From an uncultured Lachnospiraceae bacterium (GTDB taxonomy: Bacteria; Bacillota; Clostridia; Lachnospirales; Lachnospiraceae): a stretch of DNA of 6,918 nucleotides. Each line of letters starts with the position of its first letter. Position 1 is the first letter of the stretch. Below are positions 6,388-6,918 of this stretch, piece after piece. Below the pieces are notes generated by a model that was not told where the DNA came from, ran no database searches, and was given only the letters and a program-made list of their open reading frames with translations. The stretch is from positions 1-6,918 of the forward strand of contig CAMZDH010000031.1 of assembly GCA_947305345.1 (NCBI GenBank). Direction: 5' to 3'. The translations under genes and the position numbers were made by a program.

Positions 6388-6524
6388 GGCTAAAATCCCT
6401 GAAACCCAGTGTTTATGCGGCTCACAAGCATATTTGTTTAGTGAATGACAATATATTGACAACAATTATCCGTTTCTGATCATTCTCAATGACGAAGGCT
6501 ATCTGATTCCAAGTGGATCTGATG

Positions 6525-6567
6525 TGTACCCTCTTTACTGGACAACTAGTAAGGAGGGTACATTTTT
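6525..6567 (+). terminator. Strong hairpin plus T-run: terminator-like structure
   Basis: TGTACCCTCTTTACT (6525-6539) pairs with AGTAAGGAGGGTACA (6548-6562) over 15 bp with a single G-U, with an 8-base loop, followed by TTTTT (6563-6567). It is the first credible terminator 3' of guaA, 137 bases after its stop. It also hides the AAGGAGG ribosome site (6551-6557) of the small frame at 6568, an arrangement used by insertion sequences to prevent activation by read-through. Confidence 0.65.
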
Positions 6568-6590
6568 ATGCATTACGGTTATGAGGTATG
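6525..6590 (+). mobile_element. Candidate left-end remnant of an IS3-family insertion sequence
   Basis: TGTACCCTCTTTACTGGACA resembles the left terminal repeat style of IS3/IS150-type elements (TGTAC at the tip, TGGACA inside). It is followed by a ribosome site and a start codon opening MHYGYE, close to the MxYSYEFK opening I associate with some clostridial IS3-family OrfA proteins. After about six codons the resemblance stops, so any element is truncated. This rests on remembered patterns, not an alignment. A plain terminator is the alternative. Confidence 0.35.
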
Positions 6591-6672
6591 GTTTTCACAC
6601 TCAAAGCAGAATGATTATAATAAAAATGAGATGAGTGATACAGATCCTATCTATCCTATCCGGATTGGATAG
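6568..6672 (+). pseudogene. 34-codon frame, possible truncated transposase OrfA start
   Basis: ATG 6568 to TAG 6672, beginning MHYGYEVWFSH, with AAGGAGG 10 bases upstream but buried in the 6525-6562 hairpin. Only the first few residues hint at an IS3 OrfA; the rest is low-complexity, polar and unrecognised. It is probably not a functional protein. Confidence 0.25.
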
Positions 6673-6673
6673 G
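6655..6673. repeat. 7-bp inverted repeat
   Basis: CCTATCC-GGATT-GGATAGG, a perfect stem with a 5-base loop and no T-run on either side, so not a terminator. Its left arm is part of the 11-base repeat TCCTATCCGGA found again at 6874-6884. Confidence 0.45.
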
Positions 6674-6704
6674 CTCTACATAAAAACCTACTATTGATTG
6701 ATAA

Positions 6705-6829
6705 ATTAGGGTATACTGCGCCGGGACTGCGTGGATAAGTCTGTGGAAAGGGATTTCAAGAAGAATGATTCCCAGACTTCCTGTAGTCTGTATTTCATAC
6801 CTCATGAAGGATGAAAATCATACCCTAAT
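6705..6829. repeat. Region enclosed by a 10-bp perfect inverted repeat, with alternative internal stems
   Basis: ATTAGGGTAT (6705-6714) and ATACCCTAAT (6820-6829) are perfectly complementary across 105 bases. Inside, AAGTCTG-T-GGAA (6737-6748) pairs with TTCC-CAGACTT (6769-6779), 11 bp with one bulge. CAGACT (6773-6778) can instead pair with AGTCTG (6785-6790). TTTCAT (6793-6798) pairs with ATGAAA (6811-6816). It may be a structured RNA, a miniature element or element debris; no named family was recognised. Confidence 0.4.
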
Positions 6830-6918
6830 AATACTGATATAAACAATACTGAAATAATCAAGACTCATTCCTTTCCTATCCGGAATGAAACTTCAGGAAC
6901 GACCGGCGCAGGTACATA

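Larger units (their letters stand above)
6388..6918. other. AT-rich gene-poor region downstream of guaA
   Basis: 531 bases with no convincing gene. Composition changes abruptly at the guaA stop. Contents: a perfect 10-base palindrome CAATATATTG (6449-6458) overlapping a TGACAA direct repeat; an open but ATG-poor frame 6449-6634; a 15-bp hairpin at 6525-6562; a 34-codon frame at 6568; a 7-bp hairpin at 6655-6673; a 10-bp inverted repeat enclosing 6705-6829; and an 11-base direct repeat TCCTATCCGGA at 6654-6664 and 6874-6884. This looks like decayed mobile or island DNA rather than a compact intergenic spacer. Confidence 0.6.

Noticed and set aside
4837..6465. Minus-strand open frames opposite guaA (254 and 255 codons)
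   Set aside because: Shadows of the conserved GMP synthase frame; no motifs and no ribosome sites of note.
6456..6484. TTGACA at 6456-6461 as a promoter
   Set aside because: At 16-18 base spacing the -10 candidates (GATCAT, ATCATT) are poor and no gene follows.
6656..6805. 49-codon minus-strand frame in the tail (MRYEIQ...)
   Set aside because: No ribosome site, no recognisable similarity, and it overlaps the inverted-repeat structure; probably chance.
6388..6918. CRISPR array or tRNA/rRNA genes in the tail
   Set aside because: No regularly spaced repeats of CRISPR length and no tRNA cloverleaf or rRNA sequence could be seen.

Overview
The window carries moderately GC-rich housekeeping DNA (a sample 60-base line inside guaA is about 65% GC) for the first 6387 bases, then a visibly AT-rich, gene-poor tail (a sample line is about 30% GC). 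A type III glutamine synthetase next to an ANTAR-domain regulator, a PurB of the long 'human-like' ADSL class and a divergent PurA together suggest a member of the Clostridia (Bacillota). This placement is inference from gene families only.

Layout. On the minus strand, 1727 to 1 holds one uninterrupted reading frame that encodes a complete adenylosuccinate synthase (PurA, about 423 residues) and continues with no stop and essentially no linker into adenylosuccinate lyase (PurB). It is cut by the window edge after 152 PurB residues. Upstream of it (1728-1874) lie a sigma-70-type promoter, an intrinsic terminator inside the leader, a small hairpin and the ribosome site. Next, also on the minus strand, is a 193-residue ANTAR response regulator (1875-2456) with its own promoter. 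Divergent from it, on the plus strand, is glnN (2710-4800), type III glutamine synthetase, again with a promoter followed almost at once by a terminator in the leader. It is followed 51 bases later by guaA (4852-6387), GMP synthase, starting at GTG.

How they fit together. GlnN makes glutamine, and GuaA uses glutamine to convert XMP to GMP. The PurA-PurB polypeptide converts IMP to AMP. So both arms of the IMP branch point and the nitrogen donor for one of them sit together, beside an RNA-binding antiterminator type regulator. The two metabolic transcription units on either side of that regulator (purAB leader and glnN leader) both have a terminator starting within roughly 10 bases of the predicted transcript start, which makes antitermination control plausible. 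A canonical ANTAR two-hexaloop target was not found by eye.

Tail (6388-6918). No convincing gene. It holds a 15-bp stem hairpin that is both a terminator-like structure and, by its sequence and its position before a start codon, a likely left end of a decayed IS3-family element. It also holds a region bounded by a 10-bp perfect inverted repeat with mutually exclusive internal stems. The abrupt composition change exactly at the guaA stop fits the known use of the guaA 3' end as an integration site for genomic islands.
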